This document shows positions 7,953 through 17,247 of a stretch of DNA of 64,000 bases, piece after piece. Every line of letters starts with the position of its first letter. Within the stretch, counting starts at the first letter, position 1. Origin of the DNA: an uncultured Thermomicrobiaceae bacterium. Its GTDB lineage: Bacteria; Chloroflexota; Chloroflexia; Thermomicrobiales; Thermomicrobiaceae. A model generated the notes under the pieces. That model searched no databases. It saw nothing but the letters and a program-made list of their open reading frames with translations, and was not told where the DNA came from. Location of the stretch: contig CALKCJ010000020.1 in NCBI GenBank assembly GCA_938082375.1, positions 161,080-225,079 of the forward strand, in the 5' to 3' direction. The translations under genes were made by a program, and so were the position numbers.

Positions 7953-9065
7953 CTAGAGTATTTCGTCAACAGGCGTGTAGCGGAGTCCAAACGCCTCGGC
8001 CACCGATGGATGCGTTATGGTGCCGCGAAAGACGTTAACTCCCCTCGCCAGTGCCGGATCACGACGCACTGCCTCGACGAACCCCAGATCGGCGAGCTTG
8101 AGCCCGTAGGGCAGCGTGGCGTTGCTGAGCGCGAAGGTGCTCGTCCGGGGCACTGCGCCCGGCATATTCGTCACACAGTAGTGGACGACCCCGTATTCGA
8201 CATAGATGGGATCGGTATGAGTCGTGGGGCGAGCGGTCTCAATGCATCCTCCCTGATCGATCGAGACGTCGACCACCACTGAGCCGGGGCGCATCGACGC
8301 GACCATCTCGCGGCTCACCAGCTTCGGGGCCCGTGCACCGGGAATGAGCACCCCGCCGATGACGAGATCAGCATCGGCAACGGCATCCGCGATGCTCTGC
8401 TGGTTCGACATCAGCGTGTGGAAGCGCCCGTGGAGGACGTGGTCGAGATACCTGAGCCGTTCAGCATTGATATCGAGCAGGATGACGTTGGCGCCTAAGC
8501 CGAGCGCCATCTGAGCGGCGTTCGTGCCCACCGTGCCACCACCGAGGACCACTACGTTGGCGGACGGTACGCCGGTGACGCCGCCGAGCAGGACACCGCG
8601 GCCGCCATTCGGCTTCATCAGATAGTAGGCGCCGACCTGAACCGCCAACCGGCCAGCGACCTCGCTCATCGGCGCCAGGAGCGGCAGCGTGCCGTCGGGG
8701 AGCTGCACGGTCTCGTAGGCGATCGCTGTAACTTCTTTGTCGATGAGGACTCTCGTCAGCTCCTCGTTGGCGGCCAGGTGGAGGTAGGTGTAGAGGATCA
8801 AGCCAGGTCGCAGTAAGGGGTATTCCGGCGGAATCGGTTCCTTCACTTTTACGACCATATCGGCCTGAGCCCACACCTCTTCGGCCGATGGGAGGATCGT
8901 CGCACCAGCGGTTCGATACTCGTCGTCCGAAAAGCCGCTCCCTTCCCCAGCCCCGGCCTGAACGATCACTCGATGCCCGTGCCGCACATATTCACGGGCA
9001 CCGTGAGGGGTCGTCGAGACGCGGTTCTCTTTGTCCTTGATCTCCTTCGGCACCCCAATAATCAT
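7953..9065 (-). CDS. ald: Alanine dehydrogenase
   Basis: 371 residues, the usual size. The enzyme interconverts L-alanine with pyruvate and ammonium using NAD. It starts MIIGVPKEIKDKENRVSTTP, with the substrate-binding lysine and arginine. The Rossmann motif is VVLGGGTVGTNAAQMALGLGANVILLD, and VDVSIDQGGCIETARPTTH and NMPGAVPRTSTFALSNATLPY follow. The ORF track extends 11 codons further upstream, but family start and spacing favour ATG at 9065, with purine-rich GAGGGGCGA upstream. A good promoter lies about 30 bp before the start and is divergent from that of rseP. Confidence 0.95.
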   Translation of the reverse strand: MIIGVPKEIKDKENRVSTTPHGAREYVRHGHRVIVQAGAGEGSGFSDDEYRTAGATILPSAEEVWAQADMVVKVKEPIPPEYPLLRPGLILYTYLHLAANEELTRVLIDKEVTAIAYETVQLPDGTLPLLAPMSEVAGRLAVQVGAYYLMKPNGGRGVLLGGVTGVPSANVVVLGGGTVGTNAAQMALGLGANVILLDINAERLRYLDHVLHGRFHTLMSNQQSIADAVADADLVIGGVLIPGARAPKLVSREMVASMRPGSVVVDVSIDQGGCIETARPTTHTDPIYVEYGVVHYCVTNMPGAVPRTSTFALSNATLPYGLKLADLGFVEAVRRDPALARGVNVFRGTITHPSVAEAFGLRYTPVDEIL

Positions 9066-9096
9066 GCCGCTCGCCCCTCTTTCCTCCACCGCGTAC

Positions 9097-9125
9097 ATAA
9101 TAAACGGAACCTATGAGGCTGTCCA
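9097..9125 (-). promoter_or_regulatory. Candidate promoter of ald
   Basis: On the minus strand TGGACA (9125-9120), a 17-nt spacer and TATTAT (9102-9097) match a housekeeping promoter closely (5/6 and 5/6). It lies about 30 bp before the ald start. Confidence 0.6.
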
Positions 9126-9208
9126 TACGCCTCAGTCGGCACTGCCAGCGACATTGTCGACTACGTGGTGCAAATCGGCAAGGGCGTGCCGGCCTTCTTC
9201 TGTCGAGA

Positions 9209-9237
9209 TTGACGCGGCGAAGGTTGCTGGCTACAGT
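9209..9237 (+). promoter_or_regulatory. Candidate promoter of rseP-ispG
   Basis: TTGACG (9209-9214), a 17-nt spacer and TACAGT (9232-9237) lie about 50 bp before rseP. The -10 is identical to that of the trp operon promoter in this window. Confidence 0.6.
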
Positions 9238-9289
9238 TAGGCGGCCGCCTACTGAGTCGGCGGCCCTGAACGGAGATCGAGGCTGAACC

Positions 9290-10615
9290 GTGACGGCGAC
9301 CGCGCTCTACATCGTCCCGATCCTCGCGCTCCTCATCCTGGTACACGAGCTCGGCCATTTCTTGACCGCGCGCCTCTTCGGCATCAAGGTGCTGGAATTC
9401 GGCATCGGGCTGCCGCCTCGGATAGTCGGGATCAGGCGTGGCGATGTGCTGTACTCCATCAACCTGATCCCGATCGGCGGCTTCGTCCGTGTCCTCGGCG
9501 AGGATAGCCGTAGTCTCGAGCCGGGCAGCCTGCAAACGAAGTCGCGTTTCCAGCGCGCGGTCTTCTTTGCTGCGGGGGCACTGATGAACCTCGTGCTGGC
9601 GGTGCTCTTGACCACGCTGCTGGTTGCGGCTCAGGGTGAACCAGAATTGCGCGTGTACATCGCCGAAGTGGCCCCTGACTCCCCAGCCGCCGAGGCTGGA
9701 TGGCAGCCTGGCGACCGCTTCTTGGCCGTAGCCGACCGTCCAGTGGAATCGGTGGAGCAACTACTCGAGCTGACCGATGAGCATGCCGGCCGGCCGATGG
9801 CCGTGACCGTGCTGAGGGGCAGCGAGCGCGTGGAGACGGTCGTCGTTCCGCGGCGTGACCCTCCCCCGGGACAGGGACGAACTGGAATCCGAGTCACTGA
9901 GGCGGCGCGCGCACGGATCAGCGTGGCGCAGGTGGAGCGACTTTCGCCTGCCGAGGTGGCAGGGTTCCAGCCAGGAGACGAACTGGTCAGGATCGGCGCG
10001 TATCAGATTGAAGACGTGGCGAGCTACACCCTCGCCCTCAAGCACTATGCCGGACAGACGGTTGAGGTCGTGGTGGTGCGCGGAGACCAGGAGGTCGTCA
10101 TCGATCTCGCTGTGCCCGTGGAAGTGCCAGCGGAAAGCCAGCTTCATGTCGGGTTACTCGTCAGGCAAGTGATCCAGGCCCAGCCCGTGCCGTGGTGGAA
10201 GATACCGTGGCGGGGAATCGAGCAGACGCTCGGTACCCTGGTTATGATGTTGCAGGCGTTGGGGATGCTCTTGCGCGGCGAGGCGTCGCTCACCGGCATC
10301 GCCGGGCCAATCGGTATGGGTCAGCTCACGTCTGAAATCCTGGCGGTCAGCCCCGCGCCGATCTGGGTGACGCTCCTCAACCTCACGGTGCTGCTCTCGC
10401 TAAACCTGGCGGTGCTCAACCTGATCCCGTTCCCGGCGCTCGACGGCGGCCGCCTGTTCTTCGTCCTGATCGAGGCGGTGCGACGCCGCCGCATCGCGCC
10501 GGAGAAGGAAGGGCTGGTACACCTGATCGGCTTCGTCATCCTGCTCACCTTTATGTTCTTCATCGCCTTTGTGGACATCGGACGATTGCTCAGTGGGGAG
10601 CCGTTGCTCCGCTGA
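9290..10615 (+). CDS. rseP: RseP-like site-2 intramembrane zinc metalloprotease (M50)
   Basis: 441 residues. The first membrane segment carries the zinc site LVHELGHFLTARLFG. Two PDZ domains follow (VAPDSPAAEAGWQPGDRFL and LSPAEVAGFQPGDELVRIG). The C-terminal segment contains the third ligand in NLIPFPALDGGRLFFVLIEA. Such proteases make the second cut in transmembrane anti-sigma factors and clear signal peptides. The membrane-anchored anti-sigma factor 7 kb away is a conceivable substrate, but that is inference. The start is GTG 9290 with GGAGATCGAGG upstream. The gene sits before ispG, as in many bacteria where dxr-rseP-ispG cluster; dxr is not seen here. Confidence 0.93.
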   Translation: MTATALYIVPILALLILVHELGHFLTARLFGIKVLEFGIGLPPRIVGIRRGDVLYSINLIPIGGFVRVLGEDSRSLEPGSLQTKSRFQRAVFFAAGALMNLVLAVLLTTLLVAAQGEPELRVYIAEVAPDSPAAEAGWQPGDRFLAVADRPVESVEQLLELTDEHAGRPMAVTVLRGSERVETVVVPRRDPPPGQGRTGIRVTEAARARISVAQVERLSPAEVAGFQPGDELVRIGAYQIEDVASYTLALKHYAGQTVEVVVVRGDQEVVIDLAVPVEVPAESQLHVGLLVRQVIQAQPVPWWKIPWRGIEQTLGTLVMMLQALGMLLRGEASLTGIAGPIGMGQLTSEILAVSPAPIWVTLLNLTVLLSLNLAVLNLIPFPALDGGRLFFVLIEAVRRRRIAPEKEGLVHLIGFVILLTFMFFIAFVDIGRLLSGEPLLR

Positions 10616-10642
10616 CGCGAGCCGGTCAATCTGGTCTGCTGC

Positions 10643-10690
10643 CCGCTCCCCGGAGGTGCTGGCCACCTCGACACTGAGCGCAGGGAGCGG
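10643..10690 (+). other. Nested stem-loop in the rseP-ispG spacer
   Basis: An outer 8-bp stem (CCGCTCCC with GGGAGCGG) encloses a second hairpin (GAGGTG with CACCTC). The structure ends about 45 nt before the ispG start, in a 121-bp gap of an otherwise tight pair. There is no T-run after it, so it is not a simple terminator. It may be an RNA-processing or mRNA-stability element. Confidence 0.35.
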
Positions 10691-10736
10691 CACACTTATC
10701 CTGTGGTAGGAACTGACTCAGGAGGATATACACGGA

Positions 10737-11897
10737 ATGACCGTCCAGTGGAGGAAGTCTCGTCCGGTTCGAGTCGGTAACGTGCAGATCGGCGGCGATG
10801 CGCCCATCGTGGTGCAGTCGATGACGACCGCCGACACGCGTGACCCGAAGGCGACTTTGCGGCAAATCCAGGAGCTGGCCGACGCGGGCTGCGAGATCGT
10901 GCGGATCGCGGTACCCGATCGAGTCGCAGCAGCGGCATTGCCGGAGATCGTGCCATACTCGCCAGTACCGCTGGTCGCGGATATCCACTTCGAGCACACC
11001 CTGGCGCTCAAGGCGTTGGACGCTGGCATTCACAAGCTTCGTCTCAACCCGGGCAATATCCGCAAACCGGAAGATGTCCGCGAGGTGGTGCGCAAGGCGA
11101 AAGAACGGGGCGTACCGATCCGGGTCGGTGTCAATTTCGGTTCATTGCCGCCTATGACCCGTGAATTCGTCGATGAGATGGCGGCGCAAAACGCAACGCA
11201 CACAGAGTTGATCGCGGAGCACATGGTTCGCACTGCACTCGGGCACGTGCGCATCCTCGAAGCCCTCGACTTTGGCGACATCGTCATCTCGCTGAAAGCG
11301 TTCGAGGTACCGGTGATGCTCGAGGCGTACCGGCGGATGGCCACGTTGGTCGACTACCCGCTGCACCTGGGTGTGACCGAAGCCGGCACACCGAAAGCAG
11401 GGGCGATCCGCTCGGCGGTCGGTATCGGGACGCTGCTGGCCGAAGGGATCGGCGACACCATTCGCGTCTCGCTCGCGACCGACCCGGTTGAAGAGGTGTA
11501 CGTCGCGTACGAGATCCTCAAGAGCCTGGGTCTGAGGCAGCGCGGGGCGACGCTGGTCGCCTGCCCGACATGCGGGCGGGTCGAGGTCGACCTCTTCAAG
11601 CTCGCGAACGAGATCGATGCCTACCTAAAGACCATCAAGGAGCCGATCAAGGTCGCCGTGATGGGCTGCGTCGTGAATGGCCCAGGGGAGGCGCGCGACT
11701 CCGACGTCGGCGTCGCTGCCGGTCGTGGCAAGGGCGTCATCTTCCGCAAGGGGAAGATCGTGCGCAAGGTAGACGAGGGCGACATCGTCCCGGCGCTGAA
11801 AGAGGAGATCCAGCTCGTTCTGGCGGAGCAGGCGGCTGGAACCCCCGATGGGGAGGTCGAGCGTCGCCGGATCACGGTGCCGATCGTCGACGGTTAG
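10737..11897 (+). CDS. ispG: 4-hydroxy-3-methylbut-2-en-1-yl diphosphate synthase (flavodoxin)
   Basis: 386 residues. IspG converts methylerythritol cyclodiphosphate to HMBPP, the penultimate step of the MEP isoprenoid pathway, with a [4Fe-4S] cluster. The barrel begins VRVGNVQIGGDAPIVVQSMTTADTRD. ADIHFEHTLALKALDAGIHKLRLNPGNI is typical of the family. Cluster ligands are in VACPTCGRVEVDL and AVMGCVVNGPGEARDSDVG. A strong AGGAGG site precedes the ATG. The product feeds prenyl diphosphate synthases such as the one at 55.6 kb. Confidence 0.96.
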   Translation: MTVQWRKSRPVRVGNVQIGGDAPIVVQSMTTADTRDPKATLRQIQELADAGCEIVRIAVPDRVAAAALPEIVPYSPVPLVADIHFEHTLALKALDAGIHKLRLNPGNIRKPEDVREVVRKAKERGVPIRVGVNFGSLPPMTREFVDEMAAQNATHTELIAEHMVRTALGHVRILEALDFGDIVISLKAFEVPVMLEAYRRMATLVDYPLHLGVTEAGTPKAGAIRSAVGIGTLLAEGIGDTIRVSLATDPVEEVYVAYEILKSLGLRQRGATLVACPTCGRVEVDLFKLANEIDAYLKTIKEPIKVAVMGCVVNGPGEARDSDVGVAAGRGKGVIFRKGKIVRKVDEGDIVPALKEEIQLVLAEQAAGTPDGEVERRRITVPIVDG

Positions 11898-11923
11898 GAT
11901 CAAGCTCGCCTGGGTAGGGCTGC

Positions 11924-12898
11924 ATGGAGAGAGAGCGCGCGCTAACCCGCTCCGATCATATCGCTGCGGTTGGCCTGATTTCGTGGGATCGCTTTCTCGT
12001 TCTGGATCGCAGCCCGCAGCCCGGGTCGTACGCTATCGTCACGCACCGGGAAGAGCAGCCGGGCGGTACCACGAGCAACTTGTGCGTGGCACTCCGGAGG
12101 CTAGGTGTCGCTGTCACGCTGGCGGCGGTGGTCGGTGACGACGCTGAGGGGCGCACGCTGATCGAAGGTCTCGCGACCGAGGGCTGCGACGTGCGCCACG
12201 TGCGCGTGAAGGCCGGTGTACCGACCGACGCCTGTTTCATCCTGGTGGCTCCCGGGGAGCACGGGCCCGATCGGACGATCCTCTGGGAACAGGGGGCCCG
12301 GCTCCAGCTCGGTGACCCGCTGCCGATCGACGAACTGTTTTCTTTCGAGCTGCTGGTCGTTGACGTCGATGACCCGCAGCTACGACAGTTCCTCGTGGAC
12401 TTGCCGGCCCACGTCTCCCCGCGCACTCAGCTCGTTGGCCCGCTGGTCTACCTGTTGGAACTGGAGCCGGAAGAAGGCCTCCGGCTGGCGCTCCAGCACG
12501 ATGTGATCGTCGGTAACGACGACGAGCTCTGCTACCTCGCGGGAACAGCCGATCTCGATGCTGCGATCGGGCGCTTGCAGGCCTTGATGCCCCTCCACGT
12601 GACCCGCCTGGCGGCGATCAGCCGGGGGAGGCAGGGGTGCGTGGTCGTCACGCGTCGTGACGTCATTTCGGTACCCGCTTTCAACGTCGAGGTCGTCGAT
12701 ACGACCGGTGCCGGCGATGCCTTTGCCGCTGGCGTGGTCTACGGGCTGCTCCGGCGCTGGGATCCGGAACGTCTGGGGCGGTTTGCCAACGCGATGGGAG
12801 CGCTCGCGGTGCGGGCGCTCGGTGCGCAGGCCAGCCTCCCCACGCTCGCTGAAGTGGAGGCATTGATGGCTGGCGCGCACGACCGGAGTTCAGCGTGA
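11924..12898 (+). CDS. PfkB-family carbohydrate (ribokinase-like) kinase
   Basis: 324 residues of the ribokinase/PfkB fold. The N-terminal glycine pair region is GGTTSNLCVALRRLGVAVTLAAVVGDDAEG. The ATP/catalytic motif VVDTTGAGDAFAAGVVYGLL contains the general-base aspartate. The sugar or nucleoside substrate cannot be read from sequence. The start at ATG 11924 is the most upstream in frame; no strong ribosome site is visible, so the true start is uncertain. Its stop overlaps the GTG of queG (GTGA), so the two are coupled. Confidence 0.85.
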   Translation: MERERALTRSDHIAAVGLISWDRFLVLDRSPQPGSYAIVTHREEQPGGTTSNLCVALRRLGVAVTLAAVVGDDAEGRTLIEGLATEGCDVRHVRVKAGVPTDACFILVAPGEHGPDRTILWEQGARLQLGDPLPIDELFSFELLVVDVDDPQLRQFLVDLPAHVSPRTQLVGPLVYLLELEPEEGLRLALQHDVIVGNDDELCYLAGTADLDAAIGRLQALMPLHVTRLAAISRGRQGCVVVTRRDVISVPAFNVEVVDTTGAGDAFAAGVVYGLLRRWDPERLGRFANAMGALAVRALGAQASLPTLAEVEALMAGAHDRSSA

Positions 12899-14115
12899 CG
12901 TCGTTGACGAGCGTGCGACTCAAGGTGCTGGCCCGGGAAGCCGGCCTGGTCGTCACCGGGGTGACGACGGCCGCATCCTTTTCAGACATCGCGGAGATGG
13001 TGCTCGAACGGATCCGCGAGGGCCACATGACCGGCCTCGAGTGGTTTACCGAAGACCGGGCACGCTTCTCCGCCGATCCACGCAACCTGCACCCGACGGC
13101 CAGGAGCATCATCAGCGTCGGCGTACCGTACTGGCAGCCTGATCTTCAGCCTCCTCAGGACGGCGAGCCGCACGGCCGTATCTCCCGCTACGCCTGGGGG
13201 CGCGACTACCATACGACCCTGCGCGCGCGGATGGAGCGACTGCATGCGTGCCTGGAGGCGGAGCTGGGCCGGAGAATCGAAGCCCGCTTCCTGGTCGACA
13301 CGGCTCGTATCGTCGACCGCGCCGCAGCGGTCAGGGCGGGCGTGGGCTGGTACGGCAAGAACACGATGGTGCTCGTGCCTGGCTACGGTTCCTGGGTGAT
13401 GCTGGGAGAGCTGATAGTCGACATCGAGCTCGAGCCGGACACCCCGCTCCGTCCCCGCTGCGGCCGCTGTACTTCCTGCCTCGATGCCTGCCCCACCGGG
13501 GCGCTGGTCGAGCCGTACACACTCCATGTGCCACGCTGCATCTCGTTTCTGACCATCGAGCTGCGCGGGCCGATCCCGCGCGAGCTGCGACCGCTCATGG
13601 GCAACTGGGTCTTTGGCTGTGACCTGTGCCAGGAAGTCTGCCCGTACACCGGAGCAGCGCGCCCGGTGGTCGACCCAGACTTCCGCCCCGAGCGGATCGA
13701 GCACTGCTTCCCGGCGCTTACGTGGTTGCTGCGGATGACCGAGGAGGAGTTCCGCGAGGTCTATCGTGGCCGCGCCGTGCTGCGTGCGAAGCGCTCTGGC
13801 CTGGCCCGAAACGCTGCGGTCGCCCTCGGCAATGTCGGACGACCTGACGACCTTGCTGTACTGGAAGAGGTGCTTACCCGGCATGACGTACCGCTCGTCC
13901 GCGGCCATGCGGCCTGGGCCATGGCCCGGATCGATGCAGCGGCCGCCGATCCGGCACTCCGGAGGGCGCTCGTCAGCGAGTCCGATCCGTACGTCCGCGG
14001 AGAAATCCGGCAGGCGCTCGAGACGCCGCCACCAGCCCGCGACCAGCAGCGACCTGTAGCCGCTGCCCAGCCGATTCAACTCCGCGCGCGCCGGACACCA
14101 GCGGCCGCTCGCTGA
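12895..14115 (+). CDS. queG: Epoxyqueuosine reductase
   Basis: 406 residues. QueG makes the last step of queuosine in tRNA anticodons, using cobalamin and two [4Fe-4S] clusters. The cobalamin-binding N-terminal half includes SIISVGVPYW and RYAWGRDYH. The cluster ligands are in CGRCTSCLDACPTGALVEPY and GCDLCQEVCPYTGAARPV. A HEAT-like tail (LARNAAVALGNVGRPDDLAVLEEVL) extends to the C-terminus. The last 40 residues are a low-complexity Pro/Ala/Arg tail. Other queuosine genes are absent here. It is translated by coupling with the upstream kinase. Confidence 0.93.
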   Translation: MTSLTSVRLKVLAREAGLVVTGVTTAASFSDIAEMVLERIREGHMTGLEWFTEDRARFSADPRNLHPTARSIISVGVPYWQPDLQPPQDGEPHGRISRYAWGRDYHTTLRARMERLHACLEAELGRRIEARFLVDTARIVDRAAAVRAGVGWYGKNTMVLVPGYGSWVMLGELIVDIELEPDTPLRPRCGRCTSCLDACPTGALVEPYTLHVPRCISFLTIELRGPIPRELRPLMGNWVFGCDLCQEVCPYTGAARPVVDPDFRPERIEHCFPALTWLLRMTEEEFREVYRGRAVLRAKRSGLARNAAVALGNVGRPDDLAVLEEVLTRHDVPLVRGHAAWAMARIDAAAADPALRRALVSESDPYVRGEIRQALETPPPARDQQRPVAAAQPIQLRARRTPAAAR

Positions 14116-14179
14116 GTGCCTCCTGCCTGCCTGGGGATGAGGCTGAACTCGTGGCAAGCTGTCTCCGCCGGGCTCCAGG

Positions 14180-16996
14180 TCAGCCGGCGACCTGCAGGCC
14201 AGCGGCGATGCCGTTGATGCTGTGATGGATCGCGTCGAGTAGTCGGGTGCGCTCGGCCGGGGAAGCATCCGCAGGTAGCGCTCGGTAGCGACGCAGCAAC
14301 GCCACCTGAGCCACGTGCAGGGCGTCGACGTAGGGATTACGCAGCTTGATCAGCCGCGGTAGCACGGTTGCGCGCTCGAGGAGCGCACGTTGTCCGGTGA
14401 CCTCCAGGATCGCTGCCGCGCTCCGGCGGTACTCGGCGACGATCCGCTCGAACAGGCTCCGCTCGTTGCCGGCGAGCGTCGCGTACAGGCGCGCGCACGA
14501 AAGGTCGGCTGTTGCAAGGCTGACCTGCGCGTTGTCCAGCACGGCGGCGAAGAACGGCCACCCGCGGTACATGGCGCGCAGCCGATGGAGTCCTCCAGAC
14601 TCGAGCTCGGCCCCGAGCGCCGTGCCCAGGCCGAACCAGCCAGGCAGGTTGATCCGTGCCTGAGTCCAACTAAAGACCCAGGGGATGGCACGCACGTCCT
14701 CCAGTCGAAGCCCGGCGCCCTGTCCGGCCGAGCGCGTCACTGGGCGGGAGGCGAGGTTCAGGGTCTCGAGTTCCCGGAACGGAGTGATCGAAGTGAAGAG
14801 TTCCAGGAACCCTGGCGTGCCCTTGACCAGTTCCTCATAGGCCTGCTGGGACGCTTCAGCCAGCCGCTCCATCACCTCGACCCACTCGTCCGGTGGGTCA
14901 GACTGCTCGCGCTCGAGCGCGGAGCGCAACAGTGCATGGACGACCTGCTCGAGATGCCGCTCGGCAATCGCCGGGTCGAGGTAGTGGGAGAAGACGACCT
15001 CGCCCTGCTCGGTAACCTTCAGGGAGAGCGAGCGCGCCTCAGGCGGCCTGGCGAGGATCGCTCGACCCATCGGCCCGCCCCCGTGCCCGATCGCCCCACC
15101 ACGACCGTGGAAGATGATGAGCTCCACCCCGGCTACCGCGGCGACCCGGGCCAGTGCTTGCTGAGCACAGTAGATGCGCCAGTTCGCGGAGAGATAGCCG
15201 CCGTCCTTGTTGCTGTCGGAGTAGCCGACCATCACCTGCTGCCGGGCACCACGCGCCTCCAGTGCGGCCCGGTAGGGTTCGAGGGCCAGGACGCAGGCAA
15301 GCACCTCTCTGCAGCGATCCAGCTCCTCGATCTGCTCGAAGAGGGGGACGATGTCGAGCCTACTCCAGGCCCGCTCTCGCCCGCCGCCCCAGGCGGCCAG
15401 CCCGCACTCACGGGCCAGGAAGAGCAGGTTGAGCACGTCGCTCGGCGCCCGGGTCATCGAGATCACGTAGGTCTGGCAGGCACGCGGGCCGTGCAGGCGC
15501 TGGATCTCGGCGATCGCCTCCAAGGTCTCGAGCACCTCGCGCGTCTCCGGCGAGAGCGCCTCACGCGGAAGCGCCAGCGGCGGCGCTGCCAGCCGCTCGA
15601 CGAGGAGTCGCTGCCGGCTCGCCTCGTCGAGGGCCAGGTAGCCAGGGAGACCCGCCAGCCCGAGTAGCTCCGCCACCGCGCTGGCATGCCGGGCCGCGTG
15701 CTGGCGCACCTCGAGCTCAGCGAGGTGAAAACCGAACAACTCAACTCGGCGGAGCAGGTCTCGCAGCGCACCTGCCGCGATATGCCCTCCCCGGTGTGTC
15801 TCCAGGCTCTCCTGTACCTGGCGCAGGTCTGCCAGGAATTCCTCAGGGGACGCGTACGCGCCGGGCTGCCCGGACTCGGTGCGGCGCAGGCGCTCGGCGA
15901 TTAACCCCAGCTTGCGCCGGTACGGCTCATCGGCCCAGGCCCGCACTGGCTGCAGTCCAAGAGCCTCACGATCCTGCTCGATCGAATCGAGCAGCTTGGG
16001 AGCTGCCCCCACCAGCCGCTGCGAGACGCTCAAGTCGTGTCCCAGCCGCTGCACTTCATCCTGGTAGCGACGGAGAATCGCGACGTGTGCGAGCTGCGCT
16101 GCCGCGCGGGTGACCGCAGGCGTCACCGCTGGGTTGCCGTCACGATCGCCGCCTACCCATGACCCGAAGCGGAGCACGCCGGGAAGCTCGAGCGGGCCGA
16201 TCTCCGGGTAGACCCGCGCCACAGCGGTCTCCAGCGCGCGCCAGAACGCTGGAGCCATCTCGTAGATTGGGCCGACGAGAACCGCGAGCATGCTCCGTAC
16301 CTCGTCCAGCACGCTCGGGCGCTCGGCCCTGGCCTCAGCCGTCTGCCAGAGTAGTGTGATCCGGGCGCGCAGCTCTTCCAGCAGCCGACTACGCTCGCGC
16401 TCCGTGAGCCGGCGATCGTCGAGGGCGACGATCAGCCTGCTCGCCTGCTCGAGGTGGTACAGCAGGGTACGGCGCCGGGTCTCCGAAGGGTGCGCCGTTA
16501 AGACCGGGCAGACCTGAAGGCGTTGCAATGCGGCGCAAATCGTCGCAGCCTCGACCCCTCGCTCGCGCAAGGCTACCAGCGCCGCCTCGATCGACTCGTG
16601 CAGCGGCGGGTCGGCCCGCTCGCGCTCGCGCAGCGTGCGGACACGGTGATGCTGCTCGGCTAGGTTGATCAGGTGGAAATAGACGCTGAACGCACGCACG
16701 ACGTGGAGCAGCCGGTCAGTCGGTTGCGCCTCAGCCCAGGCCAGGAGATCTGCCATCTCTGGCTGACCTGCGGAGCCAGCCGATCGCAGGGCGATCGCCG
16801 TTTTACGCACGTGCTCGACAGCCGCAAAAAGCTCCTCGCCGCCCTGTTCCCGCAGTACCTCACCCAGCAGCGAGCCCAGCAGGTTCACGTCCCGCCGCAA
16901 GCCGTCGATCGGCTCGGCGCGCGCTATGGGCAGCCCATCGCGGGCGGCTGTCTCAGCCGCCTGGCCGGAGCCTGCACTCCCTTCACTCTCCGCCAT
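14180..16996 (-). CDS. ppc: Phosphoenolpyruvate carboxylase
   Basis: 938 residues, the full bacterial length. It carboxylates PEP to oxaloacetate, refilling the TCA cycle. The catalytic histidine motif is LTAHPSETRRRTLLYH (about residue 165). GSWVGGDRDGNPAVTP, the bicarbonate/PEP region MVGYSDSNKDGGYLSANW (about 600) and FHGRGGAIGHGGGPMGRAI follow. AIPWVFSWTQARINLPGWFGLG and LRNPYVDALHVAQVALLRRYR are near the end. The C-terminus reads GIAAGLQVAG, where most PEPCs end in a conserved NTG. The last residues line the active site, so this variant is noted. It converges on queG and diverges from coaX. Confidence 0.96.
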   Translation of the reverse strand: MAESEGSAGSGQAAETAARDGLPIARAEPIDGLRRDVNLLGSLLGEVLREQGGEELFAAVEHVRKTAIALRSAGSAGQPEMADLLAWAEAQPTDRLLHVVRAFSVYFHLINLAEQHHRVRTLRERERADPPLHESIEAALVALRERGVEAATICAALQRLQVCPVLTAHPSETRRRTLLYHLEQASRLIVALDDRRLTERERSRLLEELRARITLLWQTAEARAERPSVLDEVRSMLAVLVGPIYEMAPAFWRALETAVARVYPEIGPLELPGVLRFGSWVGGDRDGNPAVTPAVTRAAAQLAHVAILRRYQDEVQRLGHDLSVSQRLVGAAPKLLDSIEQDREALGLQPVRAWADEPYRRKLGLIAERLRRTESGQPGAYASPEEFLADLRQVQESLETHRGGHIAAGALRDLLRRVELFGFHLAELEVRQHAARHASAVAELLGLAGLPGYLALDEASRQRLLVERLAAPPLALPREALSPETREVLETLEAIAEIQRLHGPRACQTYVISMTRAPSDVLNLLFLARECGLAAWGGGRERAWSRLDIVPLFEQIEELDRCREVLACVLALEPYRAALEARGARQQVMVGYSDSNKDGGYLSANWRIYCAQQALARVAAVAGVELIIFHGRGGAIGHGGGPMGRAILARPPEARSLSLKVTEQGEVVFSHYLDPAIAERHLEQVVHALLRSALEREQSDPPDEWVEVMERLAEASQQAYEELVKGTPGFLELFTSITPFRELETLNLASRPVTRSAGQGAGLRLEDVRAIPWVFSWTQARINLPGWFGLGTALGAELESGGLHRLRAMYRGWPFFAAVLDNAQVSLATADLSCARLYATLAGNERSLFERIVAEYRRSAAAILEVTGQRALLERATVLPRLIKLRNPYVDALHVAQVALLRRYRALPADASPAERTRLLDAIHHSINGIAAGLQVAG

Positions 16997-17247
16997 CTTG
17001 GTCTACCCCCTCGCCGGATGTGAGACGCGGACGACTTGCTCGAGGCCGAAGCGGTACTCGTGCCGTTGCCATGCGCTCGACGAGCCTACCATCTCTGGTG
17101 GTGCGCCGACAAAGCGCGGACGTGGTGGCAGTACCAGCATGCCGGCGCTGAAACTCCAGTACAATGTAGAGAGCGCCAAAGCGAGGCCGGCGGTCAAGCG
17201 CGAGACTCGGCCGCGTGCCTCCATGACACCGGCAAGGGAGAGCAGCA

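Noticed and set aside
14390-15667. 425-aa plus-strand ORF
   Set aside because: Antisense to ppc, which has all expected motifs.
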